Part shown: positions 41,893 through 51,119 of the stretch, piece after piece
Numbering within the stretch: the stretch's first letter is position 1
Layout of the letters: every line of letters starts with the position of its first letter
NCBI GenBank assembly: GCA_013002225.1
Contig: JABDKL010000022.1
Span: 1-64,000 of the forward strand
From: Winogradskyella sp.
Lineage (GTDB): Bacteria > Bacteroidota > Bacteroidia > Flavobacteriales > Flavobacteriaceae
Direction: 5' to 3'
Length of the DNA stretch: 64,000 nt
Program-made: the position numbers and the translations under genes
Notes under the pieces: generated by a model
Seen by the model: the letters and a program-made list of their open reading frames with translations, nothing else
What the model was told of the DNA's origin: nothing
Database searches by the model: none

Positions 41893-44223
41893 TTGGAAAA
41901 GTATTTAAGTCAACTTAACGAAGCTCAATTAGCACCAACAATTCAGAAAGACGGCCCGATGATTATCATTGCTGGTGCAGGTTCTGGCAAAACCCGAGTA
42001 TTAACGTATCGTATAGCTTACCTGATGAGTCAGGGAGTAGATGCTTTTAACATCCTAGCCCTGACCTTTACCAATAAAGCGGCAAAGGAAATGAAGGGTA
42101 GAATTGCAGATATTGTTGGGGATGGTGAAGCTAAAAACTTATGGATGGGAACCTTTCACTCAGTATTTGCTAAAATATTGAGATTTGAAGGGCACCATCT
42201 GGGATTTCCAAGTAATTTTACAATTTACGACACACAGGATTCGCAAAAGCTTTTGGGTTCTATTATTAAAGAAATGGGGCTTGATAAAGATGTCTACAAG
42301 ACCAAGCAGGTTTATAGCAGGATATCATCGTATAAGAATAGTCTTATAACCGTAAAGGCCTATTTTAAAAATCCAGAATTAATGGAGGCCGATGCTATGG
42401 CAAGACGACCTCGTATGGGAGATATTTATAAAATATATGTCGATCGTTGCTTTAAGGCTGGAGCAATGGATTTTGATGACCTACTATTGCGAACAAATGA
42501 ATTATTAACACGATTTCCCAATGTGTTAGCTCAATATCAAAACAAATTCCGTTACATATTAGTAGATGAGTATCAGGATACCAACCACTCTCAATATTTA
42601 ATAGTTAGAGCGCTATCGGATCGTTTTCAAAATATTTGTGTAGTAGGAGATGATGCACAGAGTATTTATGCCTTTAGAGGTGCAAATATTAATAACATAT
42701 TAAATTTTCAGAAGGACTATGATAATGTTAATGTCTACAGGCTAGAGCAAAATTACAGATCTACTAAAAATATTGTCGGTGCTGCAAATTCAGTAATTGA
42801 ACACAATAAAACTAAGCTCGATAAAATTGTTTGGACTGCAAATGATATTGGTGATAAGGTCATTGTACACCGTTCTATGACAGATGGTGATGAAGGACGT
42901 TATGTAGCAAGCACCATTTGGGAAACCAAAATGAACAAGCAATTACAAAATAGTGACTTTGCAGTGTTGTATCGCACCAATGCACAGTCTCGTGCTATTG
43001 AAGATGCCTTAAGAAAGCGCGATATTCCATATAGAATTTATGGTGGATTATCCTTTTATCAACGTAAGGAAATAAAAGACGTAATATCTTATTTGCGATT
43101 AATATTAAATTCTTCAGATGAAGAGGCCTTAAAACGTGTAATCAATTATCCTGCAAGAGGTATCGGGCAAACCACTATAGATCGATTAGTTGTTGCAGCC
43201 AATGCAACAGGTAAAACTATTTATGAAATCTTAAAGGATATCGATAACGTATCGATAAATATTAATAACGGGACTAAAAATAAACTCAAAGACTTTGTCA
43301 CCCTTATTGAAAGTTATAAGGTTATGAACCAAAGCGCTAATGCTTTTGATCTAGCCGAACATGTTACAAAAACTAGCGGGCTAATAAGAGAACTAAATAA
43401 AGATGGTACACCAGAAGGTGTAACCAGAATGGATAACGTCCAGGAATTACTTAATGGTATTAAGGATTTTGTTGAAGGCCAAATTGAATTGGCTGATGCA
43501 GGTGATTCTTTGGCAGAATTCTTAGAGGATGTTGCTTTAGCAACCGACCTCGACGGCGATAAAGGAGATCCAGATCATGTCGCATTAATGACTATTCATT
43601 TGGCAAAAGGGCTTGAATTTGGACATGTATTTATAGTTGGGATGGAAGAAGACCTTTTTCCAAGTGCGATGAGCATGAATACGCGTAGTGAGTTAGAGGA
43701 AGAACGACGATTATTCTATGTGGCATTAACAAGAGCAGAAAAACAAGCTTATCTTACGTATACCTTATCCCGTTATCGTTGGGGAAAATTGATAGATGCA
43801 GAACCGAGTCGATTTATAGAAGAAATAGCACCTGAGTATGTCAATATTACAACACCTTTAAAAGAACAAAAATTCAACCCCATGCTGGATGCTTCAATTT
43901 TTGGAGATATAGAACCCAATAAAATTAGATTTGCAAAGCCAAAAACTGCGAGAATTAATAAGAAGGACGTGAAAAAGAAACCAGAAAACTTTAAAATTAG
44001 TACGCCTAAGAAAATGAAACCGCTTACAAAGTCGAATGATAATACCAATTTATTCGATAATAAGTTATCGGTTGGTAGTTTGGTTAATCATCAAAGATTC
44101 GGTAGAGGAGAAGTGATTAAAATAGAGGGTAAGGGAGGAGATGCTAAAGCAGAAATTAAATTTCAGAAAGGAGATACTAAGAAACTTTTATTGCGATTCG
44201 CTAAGCTTCAGATTTTAAAATAA
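41893..44223 (+). CDS. UvrD/PcrA-type superfamily 1 DNA helicase
   Basis: 776 aa from the TTG at 41893. The protein then begins MEKYLSQLNEAQLAP, as family members do; the frame runs up to another TTG at 41815 but adds 26 unlikely residues. Helicase motifs: IIAGAGSGKTRVLTYRIAYL, ALTFTNKAAKEM, VDEYQDTN, VVGDDAQSIYAFRGA, LEQNYRST, and VALTRAEKQAYLTY. The C-terminal tail (about 720-776) has the KIEGKGGDAKAEIKF Tudor-like fold that binds RNA polymerase in PcrA. Acts in repair and in clearing replication conflicts. Confidence 0.93.
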   Translation: MEKYLSQLNEAQLAPTIQKDGPMIIIAGAGSGKTRVLTYRIAYLMSQGVDAFNILALTFTNKAAKEMKGRIADIVGDGEAKNLWMGTFHSVFAKILRFEGHHLGFPSNFTIYDTQDSQKLLGSIIKEMGLDKDVYKTKQVYSRISSYKNSLITVKAYFKNPELMEADAMARRPRMGDIYKIYVDRCFKAGAMDFDDLLLRTNELLTRFPNVLAQYQNKFRYILVDEYQDTNHSQYLIVRALSDRFQNICVVGDDAQSIYAFRGANINNILNFQKDYDNVNVYRLEQNYRSTKNIVGAANSVIEHNKTKLDKIVWTANDIGDKVIVHRSMTDGDEGRYVASTIWETKMNKQLQNSDFAVLYRTNAQSRAIEDALRKRDIPYRIYGGLSFYQRKEIKDVISYLRLILNSSDEEALKRVINYPARGIGQTTIDRLVVAANATGKTIYEILKDIDNVSININNGTKNKLKDFVTLIESYKVMNQSANAFDLAEHVTKTSGLIRELNKDGTPEGVTRMDNVQELLNGIKDFVEGQIELADAGDSLAEFLEDVALATDLDGDKGDPDHVALMTIHLAKGLEFGHVFIVGMEEDLFPSAMSMNTRSELEEERRLFYVALTRAEKQAYLTYTLSRYRWGKLIDAEPSRFIEEIAPEYVNITTPLKEQKFNPMLDASIFGDIEPNKIRFAKPKTARINKKDVKKKPENFKISTPKKMKPLTKSNDNTNLFDNKLSVGSLVNHQRFGRGEVIKIEGKGGDAKAEIKFQKGDTKKLLLRFAKLQILK

Positions 44224-44380
44224 ATGCCTGTTATTTTGTAAATTAAGATTATTTTTAAAACTAAATTTAGTTCAGCAAAATATTAAAATAATGCCTTGAT
44301 AAATCTAGTTAGCGCAGAGAGACTCTAAGCAGCCTACCGTTTTAGTGCTAAAAGTAAAAGAGGCCAAACATTTTTTTAAA

Positions 44381-45001
44381 GTGGCAGATTTTATTAAAAT
44401 ATATCCAGAAAACCCAAACCCAAAAGAGATTCAAAAGGTTATAAAAACCTTAAAAAACGGTGGTTTAGTTATTTATCCTACAGATACTGTATATGGTTTA
44501 GGTTGTGACATTACAAACCTAAAAGCATTAGAACGTATCGCAAGAATAAAGGGTGTAAAGCTGGAAAAGTCAAACTTCTCCTTTGTATGTGAAGACTTAA
44601 GTAATCTAAGTGATTACGTTAAGCAGATAGATACCGCAACATTTAAAATTTTAAAACGTGCGCTACCCGGTCCATACACATTTATTCTGCCAGGTTCTAA
44701 AAATCTTCCAAACCCCTTTAGGAAACGAACAACGGTAGGTATTAGAGTGCCTGACAATTCTATTGCCTTAGCTTTGGTCAATGCTTTAGGAAATCCAATT
44801 GTTTCAACTTCTATCAGAGATGAAGATGATGTATTAGAATATACAACAGATCCAGAGTTGATCCTTGAAAAATGGGATAATCTGGTAGATATTGTTATTG
44901 ATGGTGGGTATGGTGGTAACGAGGCATCAACCATTATCGATTTATCTGTCGATCCGCCAGAAATATTAAGAGAAGGTAAGGGAGGACTAGAAATTTTTTA
45001 A
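44381..45001 (+). CDS. L-threonylcarbamoyladenylate synthase-like (Sua5/YciO/YrdC)
   Basis: 206 aa. YrdC fold: KNGGLVIYPTDTVYGLG, RIARIKGVK, RALPGPYTFILPG, VGIRVPDN and the late IIDLSVDPPEILREGKG. Makes threonylcarbamoyl-AMP for the t6A37 tRNA modification if it is the TsaC/Sua5 type; the short length fits the YciO or TsaC subfamilies. The start was placed at the GTG at 44381 (VADFIKIYPENPNPKEI); the frame continues 36 bases up to another GTG at 44345. The end overlaps the convergent MFS gene by 15 bases. Confidence 0.88.
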   Translation: MADFIKIYPENPNPKEIQKVIKTLKNGGLVIYPTDTVYGLGCDITNLKALERIARIKGVKLEKSNFSFVCEDLSNLSDYVKQIDTATFKILKRALPGPYTFILPGSKNLPNPFRKRTTVGIRVPDNSIALALVNALGNPIVSTSIRDEDDVLEYTTDPELILEKWDNLVDIVIDGGYGGNEASTIIDLSVDPPEILREGKGGLEIF

Positions 45002-46210
45002 AGCTGAACCTGATTTTTCTCTATTAGGCTTTTTTAAACTATAAAAAAGTACCATTCCAATTACGCCTGTTACGAAAAAGCCTACAAAAAGGGGTAGCAC
45101 AGAAGTCTTAACAAAACTTCCAATATAATTAGCAATTGGTACTGCCATAACGGTACTAATGAACCCATTTAGCGCAGCGCCAATTCCTGCGATATGACCC
45201 ATTGGTTCCATTGCTAAGGCTCTGTAGTTACCAAATAAAAAGGCAATACTTGCAAATTGAAGCGTAAAAAATAAAAGTACGATTTCTATACTTGGATTAT
45301 TGCCAGACCAAAATAGAATTATATAAATAAACGAAATTGTGACAAAAGCAATTAGAGCAAGATTCACAAGATTTAGCATACCAAAACGCATTACAATAGC
45401 GCTATTTAAATAAGTAGCTAATCCAATTGTAATGGCAAGACTGGCAAAAATGTAAGGAAAATATTCACCTAAATTATATTGTACCTGGAAAATCTGCTGT
45501 GAGGTGCTCAGATACACCATAAATGACCCTGTAATAAGCCCAGATAATAGTGTGTAAATAACCGCTTCTTTTATTTTTAAAAATTCAATAGTCCCTGTTT
45601 TAAAAATTGAAAAACTGAAGACTTTTTTATACCGTTTATGCAGGGATTCTGGTTGCCGTCTCCAAAACCAAATTATAACGATAAGCCCAAAAACCAGGTT
45701 AACCGTGAATATCGATTTCCATCCAAATTGTAATAATAAAAATTGTCCAAGCATTGGTGCAATTATAGGAACGAGTATGAATGTCATAACCACAATAGAC
45801 AAAATTTTTGCCATATAATCTCCACTATATAAATCTCTTACAATAGCGATACTCATTGTTCTTGGAGAGGATAAACCAATGCCTTGAAGTAGTCTTCCAA
45901 AAAGCATCATTTCAAAATTTTTGGTCGTAATGCAAATTATAGAGGCTATTACAAAGACAGCGAATCCAATATAGACCATAGGTTTACGACCAAAACTATC
46001 AGAAAGCGGACCAAAAATAAGTTGCCCGATTCCAAGGCCTAAAAATATGGTAGTTATTAATTTTTGATTTTCAGTTGTGTTTATACTACTTAAGTAATCA
46101 CCTATTGTAGGAAGTGCAGGTAATACGGCATCAATCGACAGGGCAACTATAGACATAAGAGCAGCCATTAATATTACAAACTCTAATTGAGACCTTTTTT
46201 GATTTTGCAT
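44987..46210 (-). CDS. Bcr/CflA-family MFS drug-resistance transporter
   Basis: 407 aa from the ATG at 46210 (MQNQKRSQLEFVILMAAL); the frame also opens at a TTG 18 bases earlier. Twelve membrane helices. The loop FGPLSDSFGRKPMVYIG is the MFS signature of Bcr/CflA proteins, and LQGIGLSSPRTMSIAIVRDL is the helix 4-5 motif of the group. Exports small toxic compounds by proton antiport. The -7 box at 46215-46222 ends five bases from this ATG. Confidence 0.88.
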   Translation of the reverse strand: MQNQKRSQLEFVILMAALMSIVALSIDAVLPALPTIGDYLSSINTTENQKLITTIFLGLGIGQLIFGPLSDSFGRKPMVYIGFAVFVIASIICITTKNFEMMLFGRLLQGIGLSSPRTMSIAIVRDLYSGDYMAKILSIVVMTFILVPIIAPMLGQFLLLQFGWKSIFTVNLVFGLIVIIWFWRRQPESLHKRYKKVFSFSIFKTGTIEFLKIKEAVIYTLLSGLITGSFMVYLSTSQQIFQVQYNLGEYFPYIFASLAITIGLATYLNSAIVMRFGMLNLVNLALIAFVTISFIYIILFWSGNNPSIEIVLLFFTLQFASIAFLFGNYRALAMEPMGHIAGIGAALNGFISTVMAVPIANYIGSFVKTSVLPLFVGFFVTGVIGMVLFYSLKKPNREKSGSALKNF

Positions 46211-46214
46211 GGCG

Positions 46215-46222
46215 CAAAAGTA
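46215..46222 (-). promoter_or_regulatory. Promoter -7 box of the MFS gene, very close to the start codon
   Basis: TACTTTTG on the minus strand (46222-46215), exact TAnnTTTG, only five bases before the ATG at 46210. If used, the mRNA would be leaderless. Confidence 0.45.
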
Positions 46223-46236
46223 AGTCAATTATTACC

Positions 46237-46244
46237 TATTTTTG
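46237..46244 (+). promoter_or_regulatory. Promoter -7 box of the DinB-like gene
   Basis: TATTTTTG, exact TAnnTTTG, 49 bases before the ATG at 46294. No clear -33 element. Confidence 0.45.
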
Positions 46245-46293
46245 GATAGATAATATACTATTATCTTATATTAATATATGTTAATCTTATCTT

Positions 46294-46740
46294 ATGGTCA
46301 CACAGTCATTAATCCAGTTATTTAGTAGAGATTTAAATAAGTTAAAAGAAGAAATTAATTTGTATAAAGATGAATCTAATATTTGGAAGACTAAGGGTTC
46401 TGTGACTAATACTGCTGGTAATCTTTGTCTTCATTTAATAGGTAATTTAAATCATTTTATTGGAGCAGCTTTAGGCGACTCAGGTTACATAAGGCAACGT
46501 GATTTAGAGTTTTCGCTAAAAAATATATCTCGGAAAGAAATGACTAAACAAATAGATGATACTATTTTAATTATTGAGCTAGCCTTAAAACAACTTAGTA
46601 ACGATGATTTAAAAAAAGAGTATACATATCGCGTATTTAAGTTGCCGACAAGTACAGAATATTTTCTAATACATTTAGCGATGCATCTTACCTACCACTT
46701 GGGTCAAATTAATTATCACCGACGTATGTTAGACAAGTAA
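46294..46740 (+). CDS. DinB/DUF1572 family four-helix protein
   Basis: 148 aa, all helical. Conserved metal-ligand histidines lie in NLCLHLIGNLNHFIGA and in FLIHLAMHLTYHLGQINYHRR. The DinB superfamily includes thiol transferases and many uncharacterised metal-binding proteins, so the function is not assigned. A second member is cut by the right edge (63614-64000). Monocistronic, between the divergent MFS gene and the dikinase operon. Confidence 0.82.
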   Translation: MVTQSLIQLFSRDLNKLKEEINLYKDESNIWKTKGSVTNTAGNLCLHLIGNLNHFIGAALGDSGYIRQRDLEFSLKNISRKEMTKQIDDTILIIELALKQLSNDDLKKEYTYRVFKLPTSTEYFLIHLAMHLTYHLGQINYHRRMLDK

Positions 46741-46837
46741 AAATTACTTGTTATTCTTAGCTAATTCTTGCAGATTGAGGTTAAATGGTTGCATTTCGTA
46801 TTAATCTTAACCCTATAGATTAAAATACATTTAGATA

Positions 46838-46870
46838 TTGTCATAACCATATTATTATACAATATCTTTG
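46838..46870 (+). promoter_or_regulatory. Promoter of the dikinase-serine hydrolase operon
   Basis: TTG at 46838-46840, 22 bases, then TATCTTTG at 46863-46870 (exact TAnnTTTG). The ATG is 23 bases downstream of the box. Confidence 0.65.
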
Positions 46871-46892
46871 TTTTACACGTAAAATCTTTAAA

Positions 46893-49793
46893 ATGAAATA
46901 CCTGTTAATCTTATTTTGTGGAGCCTTTATTTTGCCAACCCTCTCTGCCCAAAAACTATCCGATACGCAAGTAAAGAATTTGGTAGAATCCTATAAAAAT
47001 GATATTAGAGGCCCGTATTACCGCATAAAGTGGTTTTGTGAAGATGGTACTATACGCGATCCAAAAGACCCATGTCCAGATGACATTGGTGGTGGCATAC
47101 AACACGCAAGTTTTAAGGAAAGTGCTTTAAAATTAAGAGAATCAAACAATTTATACTTTGGAGAAATTTTGGCTTCTAACGCAATTGATGAATTTCTGGA
47201 TAAAGACAATCATTATAATCGTGTAAAACAATACCAGATCAACAAATATTTAGCTAGTATAGATAACGGCTGGGTTTTAAGAAAAGGTCAGTTCTATAGA
47301 GGTGCAATTCAGTCCGAAGACGAGGAAGCGTGGGGGAAATCATTTTTTGAGACCATTCTTATAAATGATGATTTTATAGTCGAAAATTTCTACTTAGTTA
47401 GACAGATCCTTAAAGATATTCCACATAATGGAGACTCTAATTTAGCACAGCTAATGCGGAGCCAATCTAAAACGATTTCCGAAGCATACAGTCCTTTTAT
47501 GGATTTAAGAATTAAAATTCATGGACAACCCGAAGCTTCAGATTTGGAAGCTGTTGAACGTTTTTTTGATGCAAATCGCTCTAAATTAAATTCAGCTCTA
47601 AAGGGTGATTTTGAGGAGTTAATAAAAACCATGAAAGCCAATTATGCGCCATTGGATTTTTCGAAATTTGAAAGCCAAATTAAAAGGTTACCGAATTCTA
47701 GTGTAGTAACCAAACATCTATTGGATTTTGTGCAGACAAATAAGGATTCTGATGTGCAAGAAGTTATTCTAAGTGTAACCGAGGCGCTACATGCTGTCAG
47801 AAATGGTATAACAACCTATGCTTCCGCAAAAAACCGTTTGGAAGTACTGGATATTTCTAATGATTTAGAACATTATCTTTTAACTAAAATTCAAGAATGG
47901 CAACCTGAAAACGTACAACAAAGTCTTCACAAAATACTAACTTTGATCTGCGCTGCTCATGGCACTGGCTTGATAGAGACCTGGGAGTACAATACTATAG
48001 AAAATAAATTAAATGATATTTATACGGCAGATGAATTAACCGTAGCTAAACTTTCTGACTTTTTAAATATTTCCAGAAGTGTTGTAGAATGGAGTGCAGC
48101 AATGGCAAAAGCCAATTATAATGAAGTTGTAGAAGATTACACTGCATTTGAGCCCTTGGCCTATGGATTTATAGATGATAGAGTAAGAAGTAGTGTGGCC
48201 CTAGGCTTAGGAGAAGCCGTGAGTAAATTAGGAGACTACTTTACTAAAATTACAGATTTAAATAATGAAGTATTAGACATAAGCAACGCCAATAGTTTTA
48301 GAGGTCTGAATCCTGGTTATGCCATGGGTGAGTTGGTCGTAGTCGATGGCAATCCAGACCAAATTGAAGTCGACGCTAAAAAAATCTACATTTTTGAACG
48401 ACCACCTGCAGATTTAAAACCTGTGGCCGGAATAATGACGGTATCTGAGGGTAACTTAGTCTCTCATGTTCAATTGTTAGCTAGAAATCTTGGCATACCA
48501 AATGCGGCTCTAACTTACGATAATCTTAAAGCTTTAAAACCAAAGAATGGAGAAACGGTTTTTTATGCCGTCTCTAATAAAGGCAATATAATTCTTAAAA
48601 GTGCCGATGAAATGTCTGCAGATGAAAAAGCGTTATTTACTAAACAAGAACGTAGTAAGTCTGTAGTTGAGGTACCAATAGAACAAATTCAACTTAATAA
48701 GACCGATGTTATTAACATGAGAAATGTAGATGCTAAAGATTCTGGTAAATTTTGTGGACCAAAAGCTGCTAATCTGGGTGAGTTAAAAAATACATTTCCA
48801 GAACATGTCGTAGAAGGGTTAATTATACCCTTTGGTATTTTTAGAGAGCACATGAACCAGCAAATGCCAGGTATGTCTAAATCGTATTGGGAGTATCTCA
48901 ATGACACCTTTAGTTCCGCAAATGATATGAAAAAACAAGGTGCCAGTGAAGCAGAGGTTGAGAAATTTCAATTAGCAGCACTAGAAAAGTTACATAAAGC
49001 TATTATTAATATAGATTTAAAAACCGTATTTATTTCTGAATTAAAATCCCAATTTTTAAAAATTTTCGGTAATAGATTAGGTGATATTCCTGTGTTTCTA
49101 AGGAGTGATACTAACATGGAAGATCTAAAGGAGTTTACAGGTGCAGGCCTCAACTTAACTTTGTTTAATATTCTCAACGAAGACGAAATTCTAAATGGTA
49201 TAAAAAGAGTATGGGCTTCTGCATATACAGAACGTAGTTTTAAATGGAGACAAAAATATTTATCTAATCCAGAAAATGTGTTTCCGTCAATATTAATAAT
49301 TCCTAGTGTAGATGTCGATTACTCTGGTGTCATGATCACCAAGGGTATTAACTCAGGCAATGACGACGACCTCACTGTAGCGTTTAGTAGGGGTGCAGGT
49401 GGAGCAGTAGATGGTCAATCTGCAGAGACACGTTTAATTTCTAAGGAAAGCGTTGAATTATTAACACCAGCACGTCAACCAGATTATATTAGATTGCCAC
49501 AAACAGGTGGCACAAAACCACACTATACGGGTTTTGAGTCGCCAATTCTCAATGCACAAAATATTGAGGATATAAGAAATATTGCAAAAAAAGTAAGATC
49601 AAAAATGAAATCTGATTCTGCCACTAACTCACAAGCTTATGATGTTGAGTTTGGGTTTAAAGATAATAAGTTATGGCTCTTTCAAATAAGGCCATTTGTA
49701 GAGAACAAAACAGCCAAAAGTTCGGAGTACTTAGCGTCTATAACGCCAGTAATAGATGAAACAAAATTTGTAAATCGTAAAGCCAAATTATAA
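46893..49793 (+). CDS. Exported glucan-water-dikinase-like / PEP synthase-like phosphotransferase
   Basis: 966 aa. Signal peptide (1-19, cleavage near LSAQ). Residues 20-460 are helical and not recognisable. A swivelling phosphohistidine domain (about 470-570) has NLVSHVQLLARNLGIP with His525; the SHV...ARN spacing resembles plant GWD more than PEP synthase. The C-terminal PPDK_N-type ATP-grasp domain (about 610-935) has GPKAANLGEL, FLRSDTNMEDL, VWASAYTERSF and YDVEFGFKDNKLWLFQIRP with Glu919, Gln931 and Arg933. His domain before ATP domain is the GWD order. GWD transfers the beta phosphate of ATP to a glucan and the gamma to water. An exported version would need nucleotide outside the cytoplasm. 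Starts an operon with the serine hydrolase two bases downstream. Confidence 0.85.
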   Translation: MKYLLILFCGAFILPTLSAQKLSDTQVKNLVESYKNDIRGPYYRIKWFCEDGTIRDPKDPCPDDIGGGIQHASFKESALKLRESNNLYFGEILASNAIDEFLDKDNHYNRVKQYQINKYLASIDNGWVLRKGQFYRGAIQSEDEEAWGKSFFETILINDDFIVENFYLVRQILKDIPHNGDSNLAQLMRSQSKTISEAYSPFMDLRIKIHGQPEASDLEAVERFFDANRSKLNSALKGDFEELIKTMKANYAPLDFSKFESQIKRLPNSSVVTKHLLDFVQTNKDSDVQEVILSVTEALHAVRNGITTYASAKNRLEVLDISNDLEHYLLTKIQEWQPENVQQSLHKILTLICAAHGTGLIETWEYNTIENKLNDIYTADELTVAKLSDFLNISRSVVEWSAAMAKANYNEVVEDYTAFEPLAYGFIDDRVRSSVALGLGEAVSKLGDYFTKITDLNNEVLDISNANSFRGLNPGYAMGELVVVDGNPDQIEVDAKKIYIFERPPADLKPVAGIMTVSEGNLVSHVQLLARNLGIPNAALTYDNLKALKPKNGETVFYAVSNKGNIILKSADEMSADEKALFTKQERSKSVVEVPIEQIQLNKTDVINMRNVDAKDSGKFCGPKAANLGELKNTFPEHVVEGLIIPFGIFREHMNQQMPGMSKSYWEYLNDTFSSANDMKKQGASEAEVEKFQLAALEKLHKAIINIDLKTVFISELKSQFLKIFGNRLGDIPVFLRSDTNMEDLKEFTGAGLNLTLFNILNEDEILNGIKRVWASAYTERSFKWRQKYLSNPENVFPSILIIPSVDVDYSGVMITKGINSGNDDDLTVAFSRGAGGAVDGQSAETRLISKESVELLTPARQPDYIRLPQTGGTKPHYTGFESPILNAQNIEDIRNIAKKVRSKMKSDSATNSQAYDVEFGFKDNKLWLFQIRPFVENKTAKSSEYLASITPVIDETKFVNRKAKL

Positions 49794-49795
49794 TT

Positions 49796-51112
49796 ATGAA
49801 AAAGTTTTTAAAAATTGCAGTAGTAGTTGCCATAGCCATTTCTTTTGGATTTACTATATATCCTATAGATGGTTATGAACGAACAGGAATTAAGCGTTTG
49901 TATCAAATTCAAAAGTTTGTGGACGACAGTGTACCTTACAACAGAATACCATCAGGTGCCTATAAAAGGTTGGAGGATATAAAATTAAACCTAACCTCAG
50001 TAGATGATAGTTTAGACAAAATACTAGTCGAAGACAAAGATTTTGCAAATCGCATTAGAAGAGTGCTTCCATCTGGTAATTATTCTACAGCTGTTTTAGA
50101 CATGACTAATCCAGACAATTTACAATATGCAGAACACCGAGAGAATGTAGGCTACCAACCAGGAAGTGTAGGTAAAATAGCTGTATTAAACGCTGTGTTT
50201 TATCAATTGGCAAAAATATGTCCAGACTCATGGGAAGACCGGGTTATGTATCTCAAAGATATTAAGGTGTCTTCACGCTATTGGGGAACAGGAGATCATC
50301 ATACTATACCTATATATGATATTGAAAAAGACAAACTTGTTAAACGACAAGTTATTGCAAGCGATGTGTTTTCACTTTACGAATGGTTAGACCATATGGT
50401 TTCTGTTAGTAATAATGGTGCTGCAAGTGTTATGTATAGAGAAGCTATGTTAATGGCTGCTTTTGGTGCGGACTACGTAAACTTAAATGAAGAACAGGCA
50501 GAAACCTATTTTAAAGAGACCTCACGAGATTCATTAACTAATTTGGCAAATACAGTTGTAAATGAACCATTACGAGAATTAGGTATTACGGAAAACGAAT
50601 GGAAGTTAGGGGGTATGTTCACAAGACCAGCAGGTAGGTATGTAGGACGTAAAGGTGGAAGTATAGGCACACCAAAGGGTTTAATGAAATATTTAGTTCT
50701 TTTAGAACAAGGAAAGGTTATAGATGAAAATTCCAGTTTAGAAATGAAACGATTATTATATCTCACTGATAGACGTATACGCTATGCTAAATCCCCTCGA
50801 TTAGATGATGCAGCCGTGTATTTTAAATCTGGGAGTTTTTATAAATGCGACCGAGAAAAGGATCCGAATTGTGCAGCATATGCTGGAAATGTTTTCAATT
50901 ATATGAATTCAGTGATCATTGTTGAGCATGATAATGGTGTAAAATATATTGTTTGCTTAATGACCAATGTTCTTAATAAAAACTCGGCGGGAGCACATAT
51001 GTATTTAGCTAGCAAATTAGATGATATAATTACAAAGGACAATACAAAACCAGAAGTAAAAGAGGTGCCTTATAAAGATGATGAGGATACTGGTAACGAA
51101 GCAGAGGGTTAG
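49796..51112 (+). CDS. Beta-lactamase-fold serine hydrolase, membrane-anchored or exported
   Basis: 438 aa. N-terminal hydrophobic helix (about 5-22) without a clear cleavage site. Active-site motifs of the class A beta-lactamase/DD-peptidase fold: SVGK (Ser124, Lys127), SNN (205-207) and KSG (344-346). A four-Cys loop (Cys351, 358 and others) surrounds the KSG strand, and the tail is acidic. It may cut amides or esters in peptidoglycan or another envelope polymer. Starts two bases after the dikinase stop and ends seven bases from the convergent NTT gene. Confidence 0.8.
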   Translation: MKKFLKIAVVVAIAISFGFTIYPIDGYERTGIKRLYQIQKFVDDSVPYNRIPSGAYKRLEDIKLNLTSVDDSLDKILVEDKDFANRIRRVLPSGNYSTAVLDMTNPDNLQYAEHRENVGYQPGSVGKIAVLNAVFYQLAKICPDSWEDRVMYLKDIKVSSRYWGTGDHHTIPIYDIEKDKLVKRQVIASDVFSLYEWLDHMVSVSNNGAASVMYREAMLMAAFGADYVNLNEEQAETYFKETSRDSLTNLANTVVNEPLRELGITENEWKLGGMFTRPAGRYVGRKGGSIGTPKGLMKYLVLLEQGKVIDENSSLEMKRLLYLTDRRIRYAKSPRLDDAAVYFKSGSFYKCDREKDPNCAAYAGNVFNYMNSVIIVEHDNGVKYIVCLMTNVLNKNSAGAHMYLASKLDDIITKDNTKPEVKEVPYKDDEDTGNEAEG

Positions 51113-51119
51113 ACTATAA

